Shown here piece after piece: positions 17,402-25,462 of a DNA stretch of 64,000 nt. The DNA is from Streptomyces microflavus (GTDB taxonomy: Bacteria; Actinomycetota; Actinomycetes; Streptomycetales; Streptomycetaceae). Position 1 is the first letter of the stretch, and each line of letters opens with the position of its first letter. Under the pieces are notes generated by a model. That model searched no databases and was not told the origin of the DNA. It worked only from the letters and a program-made list of their open reading frames with translations. The stretch is from contig NZ_BMUG01000015.1 of assembly GCF_014650075.1 (NCBI RefSeq), positions 92,128 to 156,127 of the forward strand, read 5' to 3'. Made by a program: the position numbers and the translations under genes.

Positions 17402-17423
17402 TGTCCGTCAAAGCGGAGCAAGC
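17402..17423 (+). repeat. Right terminal inverted repeat of IS3-family element
   Basis: Complement of the left end (TGTCCGTCAAAGCGGA then GCAAGC), lying 15 bases beyond the orfB stop. Confidence 0.85.
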
Positions 17424-17853
17424 TCACAATGGCCTCACCGTCCGGTACGGACACCGCGTAGGTCGCGGCGATCGGCCACCGGCTCACCGAGTGGGTCGGC
17501 ACCCGAGGAGTGGCCGGGTGCCTGGGAGGTGACGAGTGCGTCGCCCTGGCCCGCATCGAGACATCGTCCACGCTGCGGTTCTTGATCTCGCTGAGGGTGT
17601 TCATCCTGTGCTTGGCGCCTTCTCCGCCGTCACCGGCTCACAAGCCCAGGATGTCCCGCCAGCCCTCGACCCGAACGCTTTGCAGTCCGCGGCACTGGAG
17701 CAGAGCGACTGCCAGCCCGCTGCCTTGGCTGCGAGGTCTGGCATCTGGCGCGAGGCTGCGGTGAGACGGGAGCCGGGATGGCTGCGCTGTGGGTCACAGC
17801 CCCGTGTGGGCCGGTCTGCTCGCGTGATAGTTGTCTTGACCATGGAGGATTTC
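17424..17853. other. Flank of the IS, no gene supported
   Basis: Frames run through without motifs. The sequence only becomes protein-like at the GNAT start. A fragment of whatever gene the IS entered may be present but cannot be named. Confidence 0.3.
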
Positions 17854-18381
17854 GTGACAGTGCGGCTCGTATTGCATCCCCTGACTGTCGCCGAGGCGCG
17901 ACGACTGGTGGTGGGTGCGGCGAGTGAGCGGGCCCACGGTGAGTTGTGGGCACCCGGGTACCCGGACGAAGGCGATGTTGTGGGCGCCAGGCGGTTCTTA
18001 CGTAGTTGCGCGAGCACGGGCGACCCGCAGCCGTTCGGCCCGTACGAGATCCGGCGTCGGCAGGATGGGCTCGCCGTCGGCGGTGTGGCCTTCCACGGCC
18101 TTGCCAACGACAGGGGAATCGTCACGATCGGCTACGGCCTGGTTCCCTGGGCACAGGGCAGGGGATACGCCACCGAAGCGCTTCGGGCACTGCTGGAGTT
18201 CGCCCGCGACAACGGTGTGACAGGGGTGGAGGGCGACACGGATCAGCAGAACGTCGCGTCCCAGCGCGTGATGAAGGCCGTGGGCATGCGCCTGGTCGCG
18301 CAGGACGACCGGCTCAAGTACTACCGGATCTCCTGGCCGGACGGGTCTGCCACCGCCGTATCCGGTGCTGAGCTGAGCTGA
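17854..18381 (+). CDS. GNAT-family N-acetyltransferase
   Basis: The 175-residue protein starts at GTG 17854, six bases after GGAGG; an ATG four codons earlier overlaps that ribosome site and is less likely. The acetyl-CoA pyrophosphate loop is in WAQGRGYATEAL, preceded by the GIVTIGYGLVP strand. A C-terminal QQNVASQRVMKAVGMRLVA segment is typical of RimJ/RimL-like enzymes. The substrate is unknown; ribosomal-protein or small-molecule acetylation are both possible. It has no operon partner, and the downstream sequence is pseudogene. Confidence 0.82.
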   Translation: MTVRLVLHPLTVAEARRLVVGAASERAHGELWAPGYPDEGDVVGARRFLRSCASTGDPQPFGPYEIRRRQDGLAVGGVAFHGLANDRGIVTIGYGLVPWAQGRGYATEALRALLEFARDNGVTGVEGDTDQQNVASQRVMKAVGMRLVAQDDRLKYYRISWPDGSATAVSGAELS

Positions 18382-18479
18382 GTGGAGAGTCGAGCGGGTC
18401 ATGCCGTACCGGGGTGACGGTGCGGCAGCTGACCTTCCTGTTCGCCGGGCTCCGGTCTGGACTACAGCTCGATCACGGC

Positions 18480-18915
18480 CTAACCGTATCCGTGCTCGTG
18501 CTGTTCGGAAGCCGGGCGGCTGGATCGCTCCGGAACCCGGACAAGGGCCCGCTTCAGCTACCGGTCGGTGCCGTCGTACCAGGCCCGGCAGGTCGACCCG
18601 GCCGTGTACGACCACGTCGTTGTCCACCACCAGGACGTCCCCGGGTTCCAGAACCGCGTTGAGGGACGCCCGCACCTGTTCCTCCTCCAGCCGCCGTTAC
18701 GCCGCAGGGTAGGCCTCGTCCGAGCGGTCGAAGCGCACAGTGACCCTCCGGGGAATCCCACAGCGTGCGCAGGGGGAAGGCGTCCCGTCGGAGTCCGTCG
18801 CCACCGTGTGGGCGTCGTCCGGGAGGATGGCGACCACACGGTGGGTGAGCAGGGCGACGTCGTCGTCGGACAGCTCGACATGGCGCACGCTCCTGTCCGC
18901 CCACCTGAACTGGAA
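18480..18915 (-). pseudogene. Relic of a TauD/clavaminate-synthase-like Fe(II)/2-oxoglutarate dioxygenase
   Basis: The minus strand keeps blocks of this family in three frames: SVRHVELSDDDVALLTHRVV, PRRVTVRFDRSDEAYPAA, ASLNAVLEPGDVLVVDNDVV with VHGR (the distal iron-ligand His), then YDGTDR followed by a TAG where the family has Trp, and LKRALVRVPERS. Several frameshifts plus a nonsense codon make it dead. The N-terminal half, including the HxD motif, is missing. It is cut at about 18915, exactly where the IS630 fragment begins. Confidence 0.65.
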
Positions 18916-18924
18916 GATCCGCAG

Positions 18925-19165
18925 GTGGGCAGCCAGAAACAAGGTCGAACTGGGCTTCACACTCACCTACGTGTCCTGGGCCAATCCCATCGAGGATCAC
19001 TTCGGGCCGCTGCGGCAGTTCAGCTTCGCCAACTCCCACCATCCGAACCGCACAGTCCAGACCCGGGCCCTGCACGCGTGCCTGCGCTGGCGCAACCAGA
19101 ACGCCCGCCACCCCGATGTCCTGGCCGCTCAACGCCGTGAACGCGCACGCGTCCGCAGCGAATGA
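18925..19165 (+). pseudogene. C-terminal fragment of an IS630-family transposase
   Basis: The frame encodes KVELGFTLTYVSWANPIEDH, then FGPLRQFSFANSHHPN and RWRNQNARHPDVLAAQRRER, the C-terminal part of the IS630/Tc1-mariner DDE transposase. WANPIED holds the last catalytic acidic residue. The N-terminal two thirds are absent, so it is a fragment abutting the dioxygenase relic. It ends at a stop at 19165. Confidence 0.75.
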
Positions 19166-19235
19166 GGTCTCTGCTGGGGCGGCAGACCACTGCCGGCCGC
19201 AGCCTGACCGCGCTCAACCCGGCGAGGTCACAGCA

Positions 19236-19550
19236 TTAGTCGTCGAACTCGAAGCCCGAAGCCTCCGCACGGGCAATGATGTCCCGGACTGCCTCGGGGC
19301 TCGTGATGACCGACTCGACGGCCGTCTTGAGTCGCGTGAGGTCGCTCGAACTGCCGACCGCACAGAGCATGCCAGCTTCGCTGTCGAAATCGACGCGCTC
19401 GGCGATATCCGGCCAGGCGAACCGCACGAGACCCTCCCAGAAGTATCCGTTCGGCTCGTGCCCGGAGGCAACTACTGCGGCATCGGCAGCCAGGTCGCCA
19501 GCATCCAACGCCAGCGAGCGCTTGCCATTGAAGTCATGAAAGTTGGTCAC
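19236..19550 (-). CDS. Imm51-family immunity protein
   Basis: The 104-residue acidic protein starts at ATG 19550. It carries the family's pattern of YFWEGLVRFAW, then VDFDSEAGMLCAVGSSSDL, and a C-terminal AVRDIIARAEASGFEFDD. Imm51-type proteins protect against polymorphic toxins delivered by neighbours. No cognate toxin gene lies nearby, so it is an orphan immunity gene, a common state in Streptomyces. It looks intact. Family assignment rests on recognition of these blocks only. Confidence 0.7.
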   Translation of the reverse strand: MTNFHDFNGKRSLALDAGDLAADAAVVASGHEPNGYFWEGLVRFAWPDIAERVDFDSEAGMLCAVGSSSDLTRLKTAVESVITSPEAVRDIIARAEASGFEFDD

Positions 19551-19750
19551 GGCGCGATCGTCTCATCCCAGCACGCGAACAGTTCGTCCGATCCATCACA
19601 GCTCTCGAACCCCGGTGACCTTCTCGGTCACGGCACTAGCCACGGCCGCACACGCGACCATGCCGTCCATCAACGGGCGCCTGGCTGGCCGCCCGGGAAC
19701 CACCGTGTGGGGGCGAGCCGCATGAGCATCGCACCCCTGCCCGAGGGCAC

Positions 19751-19851
19751 CTGATCCGAGGCATCAGCAGCAAGCAACCCTGGACGACCGCGATCCTGAC
19801 CGGCACGAAGACCATCGAGAACTGCCCGCAGCACTGGTCCTGGCGTAGCCG
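19751..19851 (+). pseudogene. ASCH-domain protein fragment
   Basis: The translation ISSKQPWTTAILTGTKTIEN followed by CPQHWSWR matches the N-terminus of ASCH-domain proteins, which bind RNA or modified nucleosides. It then runs into a short tandem repeat and stops. About 33 residues remain. Confidence 0.5.
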
Positions 19852-19878
19852 TCCTGGCGTAGCCGTCCTGCCGTAGGC
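19837..19878. repeat. 14-bp tandem repeat, three copies
   Basis: The unit GTCCTGGCGTAGCC occurs at 19837 and 19851, with a two-mismatch copy at 19865. It lies at the point where the ASCH fragment is broken and probably arose by slippage. Confidence 0.75.
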
Positions 19879-19933
19879 GACCTCGGACGCCCGGCCCCCT
19901 TGCCTTGGCACCAGGCAGGGTGGTGTGCAGGGT

Positions 19934-20197
19934 TCAGCCGGTCTGGCATTCGTCGGCGGGCACCCAGATGCCATGCCGACAGGGTTTGAAGTCCACGAGA
20001 ACCACCCGGCGTCCGTCAATTGTGGGGTCCTCGACACGAGACACGACGCTTTCCGGGCCCTCGTCGCAGATCGGGCATGACACGAGCGCGGGATAGTCGG
20101 GTTGTTGAAGGACTCCGAGGAGTAGCTCCTCTTCACTGCACAGCAAAGCTGCCGTGAGGTCAGCCAGCCAAGCACCTGTCATGCGAATGCGATCCAT
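19934..20197 (-). CDS. Small cysteine-rich protein, possible zinc ribbon
   Basis: The 87-residue protein starts at ATG 20197 after GGAGGAGAAAG. The second half contains CPIC, then CRHG and a late Cys (ADECQTG), a C-x2-C ... C-x-H ... C arrangement that could bind zinc. The first half is helical (TGAWLADLTAALLCSEEELL). It lies 44 bases after the 68-residue gene on the same strand, so the two probably share a transcript. No family name is recognised. Confidence 0.6.
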   Translation of the reverse strand: MDRIRMTGAWLADLTAALLCSEEELLLGVLQQPDYPALVSCPICDEGPESVVSRVEDPTIDGRRVVLVDFKPCRHGIWVPADECQTG

Positions 20198-20241
20198 GTC
20201 TTTCTCCTCCGGGGCTGCCACGGTGCCGGGCGGATGCGGGG

Positions 20242-20448
20242 TCACGGGGTTTGGGCCGGCTGGTCGTCCTGCCACACCCAGCGGCCGTTGGTGTCGGGTG
20301 CATAGATGCTGCTGCCGCCGGGGAAGGTGCAACCGTCGTTGGGAAGCGCAACCCAGGGGTCCTCATCCGTGAGGGTCACGGCGGTGGTTTGCCCATCCAC
20401 GGGTCCGCCGTGCAGTTCGACTGTGATCGAGATGCTGTTGTCGCTCAT
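20242..20448 (-). CDS. Small conserved-type hypothetical protein
   Basis: The 68-residue protein starts at ATG 20448 (MSDNSISITVELHGGPVDGQ). It contains a short beta-rich core and ends in YAPDTNGRWVWQDDQPAQ. The GGPVDG motif near the N-terminus recurs in small phage- and plasmid-borne actinobacterial proteins of unknown role. It is the first gene of a probable two-gene unit with the cysteine-rich protein at 19934-20197. Confidence 0.6.
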   Translation of the reverse strand: MSDNSISITVELHGGPVDGQTTAVTLTDEDPWVALPNDGCTFPGGSSIYAPDTNGRWVWQDDQPAQTP

Positions 20449-20982
20449 GCCGCTCTTCTGCCCCGACAGGTACAGACCAATTGCAGTGGCCTGGCGACTA
20501 CGACATACCGGGCCGACACTCGCCTCGTCAGGTGACCCCACAGTGGGAAGGACGAGTGCAGCGGAGATGAGCGGACAACGGCGGTTGTCCTCATTCGTGC
20601 AGCGAGCGCCGACATGCCGGGACCGAAGAACCGAGCGTCCTGTGCCCCCGCTGTCGCGCGCCGCCCCTTCGGCACCCAAGCTGGTCGAAACCTGCTGGAC
20701 AGCCTCAAAACCCGTGCTCCCCGCTACCGTTGATGAAGCAACCGGCAGAGGAGTACAGATGGGGCCCTGGGCCTCAGATATAAGGGCGGGTCCACGTAAG
20801 ACCTCTCCGGGTGTCGGCCGACCACCGAAGCGGCGATCGCTCGGGAGTGGTCGTTGCCAGGCACAACCGCTTCTAAGCTTCCCAGGTCCGGTTCCCGGTG
20901 CGAAGTCCCGCGCGTAGGAGAGGGTGTTGAGGCTGCGGTCGAGCGTGCTGCCGGGGCTGTTTGTCAGTATCGGCAGGGTAGT
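20449..20982. other. Intergenic stretch without a supported gene
   Basis: Frames on both strands are Arg/Pro/Ser-rich and lack ribosome sites. The right end holds the terminator of the zinc-uptake operon. Confidence 0.4.
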
Positions 20983-21018
20983 CCTGTGCCCTCGACGCCG
21001 CGGCGGCGAGGGCACAGG
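20983..21018 (-). terminator. Rho-independent-type terminator of the zinc-uptake operon
   Basis: CCTGTGCCCTCG at 20983-20994 pairs perfectly with CGAGGGCACAGG at 21007-21018, 12 bp with a further GC-rich loop pairing. It begins 15 bases beyond the aztD-like stop codon. There is no U-tract, as is usual in Streptomyces. Confidence 0.75.
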
Positions 21019-21032
21019 CGCGGTCAGGCTGG

Positions 21033-22235
21033 TCAGTGTCCGGCGACGACGCCCGACAGCTCGTTGGTGCTCTTCGGCAGGGTGACAGAGGTGATCTTCT
21101 TCCCCGTCTCGACGTCGATGGCGTGCAGCGTCTTCTTGCCGGGCTCGGAGACGTAGGCAACATGCCCTCGCACGAACAAGGTGGGCCGGGCCTGCTGCCA
21201 GTCCAGCGGCTCCTGCCAGTCGCCCACGACGGGGATCTTCTTCTTGATCTTGCCGGTGTCCGGGTCGATGACGTGGATGGCGCCGTCGGTTCCGAGGACC
21301 AGGGCCTCGCCGTGCGGGCCGCGGGCCAGCGAGCGGAAGGAGTAGCTGGTGCCCAGGTCCACCAGGCGTAGCTTCTTCTTCTCGGTGTCGATGAGGGTGA
21401 CGCGGGTGGGGCGTTCCAGCTCGGCGTCGGGGTCGGTCTTGTAGTCGCCCAGCAGAACGGGCGAAGTGTCGCTGCCGGCCTGGTTGCCGATGCGGCCGTA
21501 GTCGTCGGGGGAATCGATCTTGGTGAACGTACCGTCCTTGTAGATCAGGATGCCGTCCTCGCAGCCGACGCCGACGGCTTCGTTCTTCGCCGCGGCTTCG
21601 CCGTGGACGCCGGGGCAGTCCTCGCTGCGCGCGATCTCCTTGTTGTTCCGGTCCAGCACCAGCGCGCCGGTGCGCTTCTCCTCGGTGCCCAGAGTGCTCA
21701 CGAGTTTGCCGTCGGCCAGCTCGATGGCGACACCGTGGTGCGCCTCGGCGGAGGTGTAGGTGCGCCCTGACGGCTTCTTGCCGCTGCTCAGTGCGGTGGG
21801 GTCGAAGACGTTGACCTCTCCGGTGCCGTCGGTGAAGAGCACGGTCTTCGCGGCGTGGCGGACTACGTGGCCCGGCTTGGCGCCCTTGTACTCGATGTCG
21901 GTGAGGGCCTGGTCGGTGGCGTCCAGGACACGGAATCCGCTGTCGGTGGAGACCATGACGTGGTCCTTGTCACCTGCGGGATTGACCCGGTTGAAGCCGG
22001 GCAGGTCAATGGTCTTGGCGAGCTTCAGGCTCTCGCCGTCGAGGATGTACAGGCCGCCGTCGAAGGTGGCGACCAGCGGCTCCTTGACCGCCACCGCGGG
22101 CGTGGCGTCGACGGTTTTGTCGGACTCGGTGTCGGCGGAGGAGGCGCTCTCTCCGCCGCAGGCGGTCAGGACCGTGGCAGTGGCCAGAGCCAGCACCGTG
22201 CCTGTGAGGGCTCTGCAGCGTATCGACTTGTTCAT
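21033..22235 (-). CDS. aztD: AztD-like periplasmic/extracellular zinc metallochaperone lipoprotein
   Basis: The 400-residue protein starts at ATG 22235 with AAAGGAA upstream. A signal peptide ends in a lipobox (TVLTACGG). The mature part is a beta-propeller-like repeat protein with strand/turn units such as LYILDGESLKLAKTIDLPG and HVIDPDTGKIKKKIPVVGDW. Histidine pairs are in EAHHGVAIELADG and PGVHGEAAAK. In AztABCD systems AztD stores and hands zinc to the substrate-binding protein AztC. Here it is the last gene of the operon aztB - aztD-like - aztC - aztD. It is intact. Confidence 0.85.
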   Translation of the reverse strand: MNKSIRCRALTGTVLALATATVLTACGGESASSADTESDKTVDATPAVAVKEPLVATFDGGLYILDGESLKLAKTIDLPGFNRVNPAGDKDHVMVSTDSGFRVLDATDQALTDIEYKGAKPGHVVRHAAKTVLFTDGTGEVNVFDPTALSSGKKPSGRTYTSAEAHHGVAIELADGKLVSTLGTEEKRTGALVLDRNNKEIARSEDCPGVHGEAAAKNEAVGVGCEDGILIYKDGTFTKIDSPDDYGRIGNQAGSDTSPVLLGDYKTDPDAELERPTRVTLIDTEKKKLRLVDLGTSYSFRSLARGPHGEALVLGTDGAIHVIDPDTGKIKKKIPVVGDWQEPLDWQQARPTLFVRGHVAYVSEPGKKTLHAIDVETGKKITSVTLPKSTNELSGVVAGH

Positions 22236-22339
22236 GGGTCTGTTCCTTTCTGCACCGCGCGGTGGCGGCATGGGGGTACGACGAGCAGGCACCCGATGGG
22301 CGGGTGTGCCGGGAGGATCGGGAGGCCCCGATCTGGTGG

Positions 22340-23317
22340 TCAGGCGCCGGTCAGGCCGGTGACCATGGCGGTGGTGTTGGCGCGCATCATCCGCAGGTAG
22401 GTGTCGGCGCCCGCGCCCTTGGTGGTGAGGGACTCCGAGTGGAGTTCCACGACGCGAACCCGGCCGCCCATCTCCGTCCGCAGTACCTCGGCGAGCCGTT
22501 TGGGCTGGGAGGAGTCGGCGAAGACGGTGCGTACGCCGGCTTTCTCCATCGCCTGGGTGAGGGAGCGCAGGTCAGAGGAGCTGGGTGAGGCCAGGGTGGT
22601 TCCGCTGGGGATGACCGCGCCGATCACCTCGAAGCCGAAGCGGTCGGCGAGGTAGCCGAAGACGTGATGGTTGGTGACCAGGGCCCGTTGGTCCGCGGGG
22701 ACCCGGCCGAAGGACTTCTCCATCCAGCTGCTGAGGTCGTTGAGTTGCTTCGCGTAGCGGTCGGCGTTGGCCCGTATCGCACCCGGGTCCACGCCGGTGA
22801 CGTGCTCGATGACCTGGTCGGCTATCAGGCCGGTGACCTCGTGCATCCGATCGGGGTCGGTCCAGAAGTGGGGGTCGGGCCGTCCTGCCTCGCCCTCGGG
22901 GCCCCCGTCCTCGGCGGTGTGGAAGGTGAGCGGGTCGGCCGCCGCGCCGGCCGCGAAGGTGGCGACACCGGACTCGCGGGCGGCGTTCACGTGCCGCAGG
23001 ACGTTCTCCTCCAGACCCAGGCCGTTGTAGACGACCAGATCGGCCTGTTCCAGCTCGGCTGCTTGAACGGCGGAGAGACCGAAGGAGTGCGGATCAGCGT
23101 TGGGCTTCATCAGGACGGTGACATCGGCCTCGTCGCCGACTATCTCGCGGGTGACGTCACCGATGATGTTGGTCGTGACGACGATGCTGGGCCGGTCGTC
23201 GTCGGTGGCACAGGCGCTGACAGTCATCGCGGTCACGAGGGCGAGGAGGCCCGCGACCATATGTCGCACGCGAGCGGTGCCCACCCTCGCGCGACGCTTC
23301 GCCTCGGCTCGAGTCAT
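22340..23317 (-). CDS. aztC: Zinc ABC transporter substrate-binding protein AztC
   Basis: The 325-residue cluster A-I metal-binding lipoprotein has a signal peptide with a lipobox-like VSACATD. Metal ligands are evident in NADPHSFGLS, DPHFWTDPDRM and TNHHVFGYLADRFG, with the last acidic ligand expected in VFADSSQPK. It lacks the long His-rich loop of ZnuA, as expected for the AztC type, which receives zinc from AztD. Its start overlaps the stop of the upstream AztD-like gene by four bases. Zinc rather than manganese is inferred from the AztD partners and the Zur-like box. Confidence 0.88.
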   Translation of the reverse strand: MTRAEAKRRARVGTARVRHMVAGLLALVTAMTVSACATDDDRPSIVVTTNIIGDVTREIVGDEADVTVLMKPNADPHSFGLSAVQAAELEQADLVVYNGLGLEENVLRHVNAARESGVATFAAGAAADPLTFHTAEDGGPEGEAGRPDPHFWTDPDRMHEVTGLIADQVIEHVTGVDPGAIRANADRYAKQLNDLSSWMEKSFGRVPADQRALVTNHHVFGYLADRFGFEVIGAVIPSGTTLASPSSSDLRSLTQAMEKAGVRTVFADSSQPKRLAEVLRTEMGGRVRVVELHSESLTTKGAGADTYLRMMRANTTAMVTGLTGA

Positions 23318-24549
23318 CGGCCGGCCTCCACCATGAGGACCGGCTTGACGTCCAGGTCGAAGGAGCGCGCGATGCGCAGGCCGTCGTTGTAGTCGATTTC
23401 GAACACTTGCTTGCCCTCGGGATCGTTGACGTAGGCGCGGCTGCGGTCGACCTCGATGACGGGGTCGTTGCCGTAGATGTCGTCCCGTTTCCCAACTGTC
23501 AGCAGGGGTTTGGTCCGTGCGGTCTGCTTTCCGGTCGCGATGTCGTAGCCGTGCAGGGCGCCCTCGGTCTCCAGGACGAGCAGCGGGGAGCCCTCGCCGG
23601 CCGTGTTGACCGCGACGACGGGCCCGGTGTCCACCCGCTTCCAGGTCCGCTCGGCGACGTCGAGGACCCAGACCGCGTCGTCTCCGGCCAAGGCGGTGAG
23701 GGTGTCGCTACCGGGACGATGACGGAAGGCGGTGGCTCGTTCGTCCCCCGGCACGTGCTTCCCGTACGGGATCTTCTCGACAGCGAAGGCACCGTCCTGC
23801 GCACGCATGAGCAGGGCACCGTCGGCACAGCCGAGGATCACACCGCGCCGGGTGACCGCGTCCCCCTGGGGGGCTTCGCACGTCACATCCGGGGAAGCGA
23901 CGCGTTCACCCTTGCGGTCGAGGACGACGAGTTCCGTGGTGCCGCCCGTGTTCACGAAAGCGAGCAGGTGTTCCTCGTACGGCACGACGGCGCCGGTGTA
24001 TGTGCCGCGCAGCGTCCGAGGGGCTGCTATTCGCCCCTTTTCCAGTTTGCTGCGGTCGTAGAGGACGGTGCGGCCGTTCTCGTCGGTCACCGCAATCACG
24101 GCTACGTCACTGCGTATCTGGGCCTGGCTGCCGGCGGGAAGCTCGCCAAGATCTCGTGTCGCCGCGCTGTAGTAGTGGACGTGGTCGCCGTGGTCCACCA
24201 TCCAGGCGCCGCTGTCGAGCACATGAGTGCCGTCGGCCGCATGTAGGTAGCCGAACCTGCCGTCCATGCCCAGCCGAACGGCGTCCTTCACCTGGGCCGT
24301 CGTGTGCACCTTGCCGGTGACGAGGTCGAGGACTCTGGTGTTCCCGCTGGTGGGGTCGTTCAGGAGGAGTCGGGACTGCTGCTCGGCGGCCTCCTTCGCT
24401 CCCTCGACGTACCCGTGCGGAGTGGCGGGCGGCGACTTCGCCACGGATCGCCCGGCGTCGGCTTCCTCACTCGTACAAATCGTGGTGAGCAGCGCGGTGA
24501 GGACCAGTGCGGCCGAGGCCCACGGAGTGACGTTTCTGCGGACGGTCAT
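23314..24549 (-). CDS. Second AztD-like protein, divergent paralogue
   Basis: The 411-residue secreted protein has an N-terminal signal segment (WASAALVLTALLTTICTSEE, with a possible lipobox at TICT) and a propeller-like repeat architecture parallel to the AztD at 21033-22235. Its repeats include TRVLDLVTGKVHTTAQV, WVLDVAERTWKRVDTGP and YGNDPVIEVDRSRAYVNDP. A histidine cluster HGDHVHYYS suggests metal binding. It lies between aztB and aztC and overlaps aztC by four bases. Two AztD-like proteins in one operon is unusual. It may form a hetero-pair, bind a different site, or act at the membrane. Confidence 0.75.
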   Translation of the reverse strand: MTVRRNVTPWASAALVLTALLTTICTSEEADAGRSVAKSPPATPHGYVEGAKEAAEQQSRLLLNDPTSGNTRVLDLVTGKVHTTAQVKDAVRLGMDGRFGYLHAADGTHVLDSGAWMVDHGDHVHYYSAATRDLGELPAGSQAQIRSDVAVIAVTDENGRTVLYDRSKLEKGRIAAPRTLRGTYTGAVVPYEEHLLAFVNTGGTTELVVLDRKGERVASPDVTCEAPQGDAVTRRGVILGCADGALLMRAQDGAFAVEKIPYGKHVPGDERATAFRHRPGSDTLTALAGDDAVWVLDVAERTWKRVDTGPVVAVNTAGEGSPLLVLETEGALHGYDIATGKQTARTKPLLTVGKRDDIYGNDPVIEVDRSRAYVNDPEGKQVFEIDYNDGLRIARSFDLDVKPVLMVEAGR

Positions 24550-24570
24550 GATGATCGCCTCTGGCTTCTT

Positions 24571-25431
24571 TCAGTTGGCTTCGGGCAGGGGCGCCGTGGA
24601 GTGAACCTGGCGCGTACGGCGGTCACGCAGGCCGGACAGCACGTGGGAGACGAAGAACAGGCTCACCGCGAGGGCCGCTACCGTCGCGCCGGCTGCGGTG
24701 CTCAGATGCCAGGACAGCAGCAGGCCGCCGAACGTGGCCAAGGTGCCGAGCATGGCGGCGAGCACCATGACGCCGCGCACGGAGCGAGCCCAGGGCAGAG
24801 CGGCCGCCGGCGGTGCGATGAGCAGTCCGAGGACGAGCAGTGTTCCCACGATGTGGAACGAGGCGACGATCGCCAGGCCGAGGAGGCCGAGGAGAACCGC
24901 GTGGGTCAGGCGCGGCCGCAGCCCCAGGGTGTGGGCCTTGCGTGAGTCGAACGCCAGGGCCAGGAAGGCGCGGTGTCCGAGGACCGACACCGCCAGCGCC
25001 GCGAGCAACGCCGCCGCGAGCACGAGGAGATCCTGCTGCCTGACAGCAAGGACGTCCCCGAAGAGGAAGCCGGTCAGGTCGACCGCGAAGGACTGTGAGC
25101 GCGACACGATGATCACGCCGAGCGAGAGCATGCCGACGAACAGCAGCCCGATTCCGGTGTCCTGCGACAGCCTGGGCGTCCGGCCCAGCGCGGTGACGCC
25201 TGCCGTCATGACGACAGCGCTGACCATCGCGCCCACCATCAGGTTGCCCCCGAGGAGCGCGGCGACCGCGATGCCCGGCAGCAGGCCGTGGGACATGGCG
25301 TCACCGAGGAAGGCCATTCCTCTCAGCACCACCCAGGTGCCCGCCAGCGCGCAAATAGCGGACACCAGCACCCCGCCCCACAGGGCCCGCTGCACGAAAG
25401 TCACCTCGAACGGGACCGTCAACCATTCCAT
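24571..25431 (-). CDS. aztB: Zinc ABC transporter permease AztB
   Basis: The 286-residue ABC-3-family integral membrane protein has 8-9 hydrophobic helices, including WVVLRGMAFLGDAMSHGLLP (the family's early glycine-rich segment), IVASFHIVGTLLVLGLLIAP, and AALAVSLFFVSHVLSGL near the C-terminus. The ATG at 25431 lies next to the Zur-like box with no Shine-Dalgarno sequence, so the message may be leaderless. It is divergent from the ATPase gene aztA. Confidence 0.88.
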   Translation of the reverse strand: MEWLTVPFEVTFVQRALWGGVLVSAICALAGTWVVLRGMAFLGDAMSHGLLPGIAVAALLGGNLMVGAMVSAVVMTAGVTALGRTPRLSQDTGIGLLFVGMLSLGVIIVSRSQSFAVDLTGFLFGDVLAVRQQDLLVLAAALLAALAVSVLGHRAFLALAFDSRKAHTLGLRPRLTHAVLLGLLGLAIVASFHIVGTLLVLGLLIAPPAAALPWARSVRGVMVLAAMLGTLATFGGLLLSWHLSTAAGATVAALAVSLFFVSHVLSGLRDRRTRQVHSTAPLPEAN

Positions 25432-25442
25432 GACCCAGACAC

Positions 25443-25448
25443 TACAAT
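25443..25448 (+). promoter_or_regulatory. Candidate -10 element for aztA
   Basis: TACAAT lies seven bases before the ATG at 25456, the spacing expected for a leaderless transcript. No good -35 box is visible 17 bases upstream, as often happens in repressor-controlled promoters. Confidence 0.45.
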
Positions 25449-25462
25449 GAAAATCATGTTCA
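25448..25462. promoter_or_regulatory. Zur-like operator in the aztA-aztB divergent region
   Basis: TGAAAATCATGTTCA is a near-perfect 15-bp palindrome matching the actinobacterial Zur pattern (TGAAAATnATTTTCA) at almost every base. It overlaps the -10 candidate and the start region of aztA, so zinc-loaded Zur would block transcription in both directions. Confidence 0.75.

Larger units (their letters stand above)
16152..17420 (+). mobile_element. IS3-family insertion sequence, complete
   Basis: The element of about 1.27 kb starts with TGA and ends with GCA. It has near-perfect terminal inverted repeats (inner 16 bases identical) and two overlapping transposase frames orfA and orfB, the standard IS3 plan. 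I find no 3-4 bp target duplication at these ends. The insertion may be old or one flank may have been rearranged by recombination between copies. Both transposase genes look intact, so it may still be active. Confidence 0.88.
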
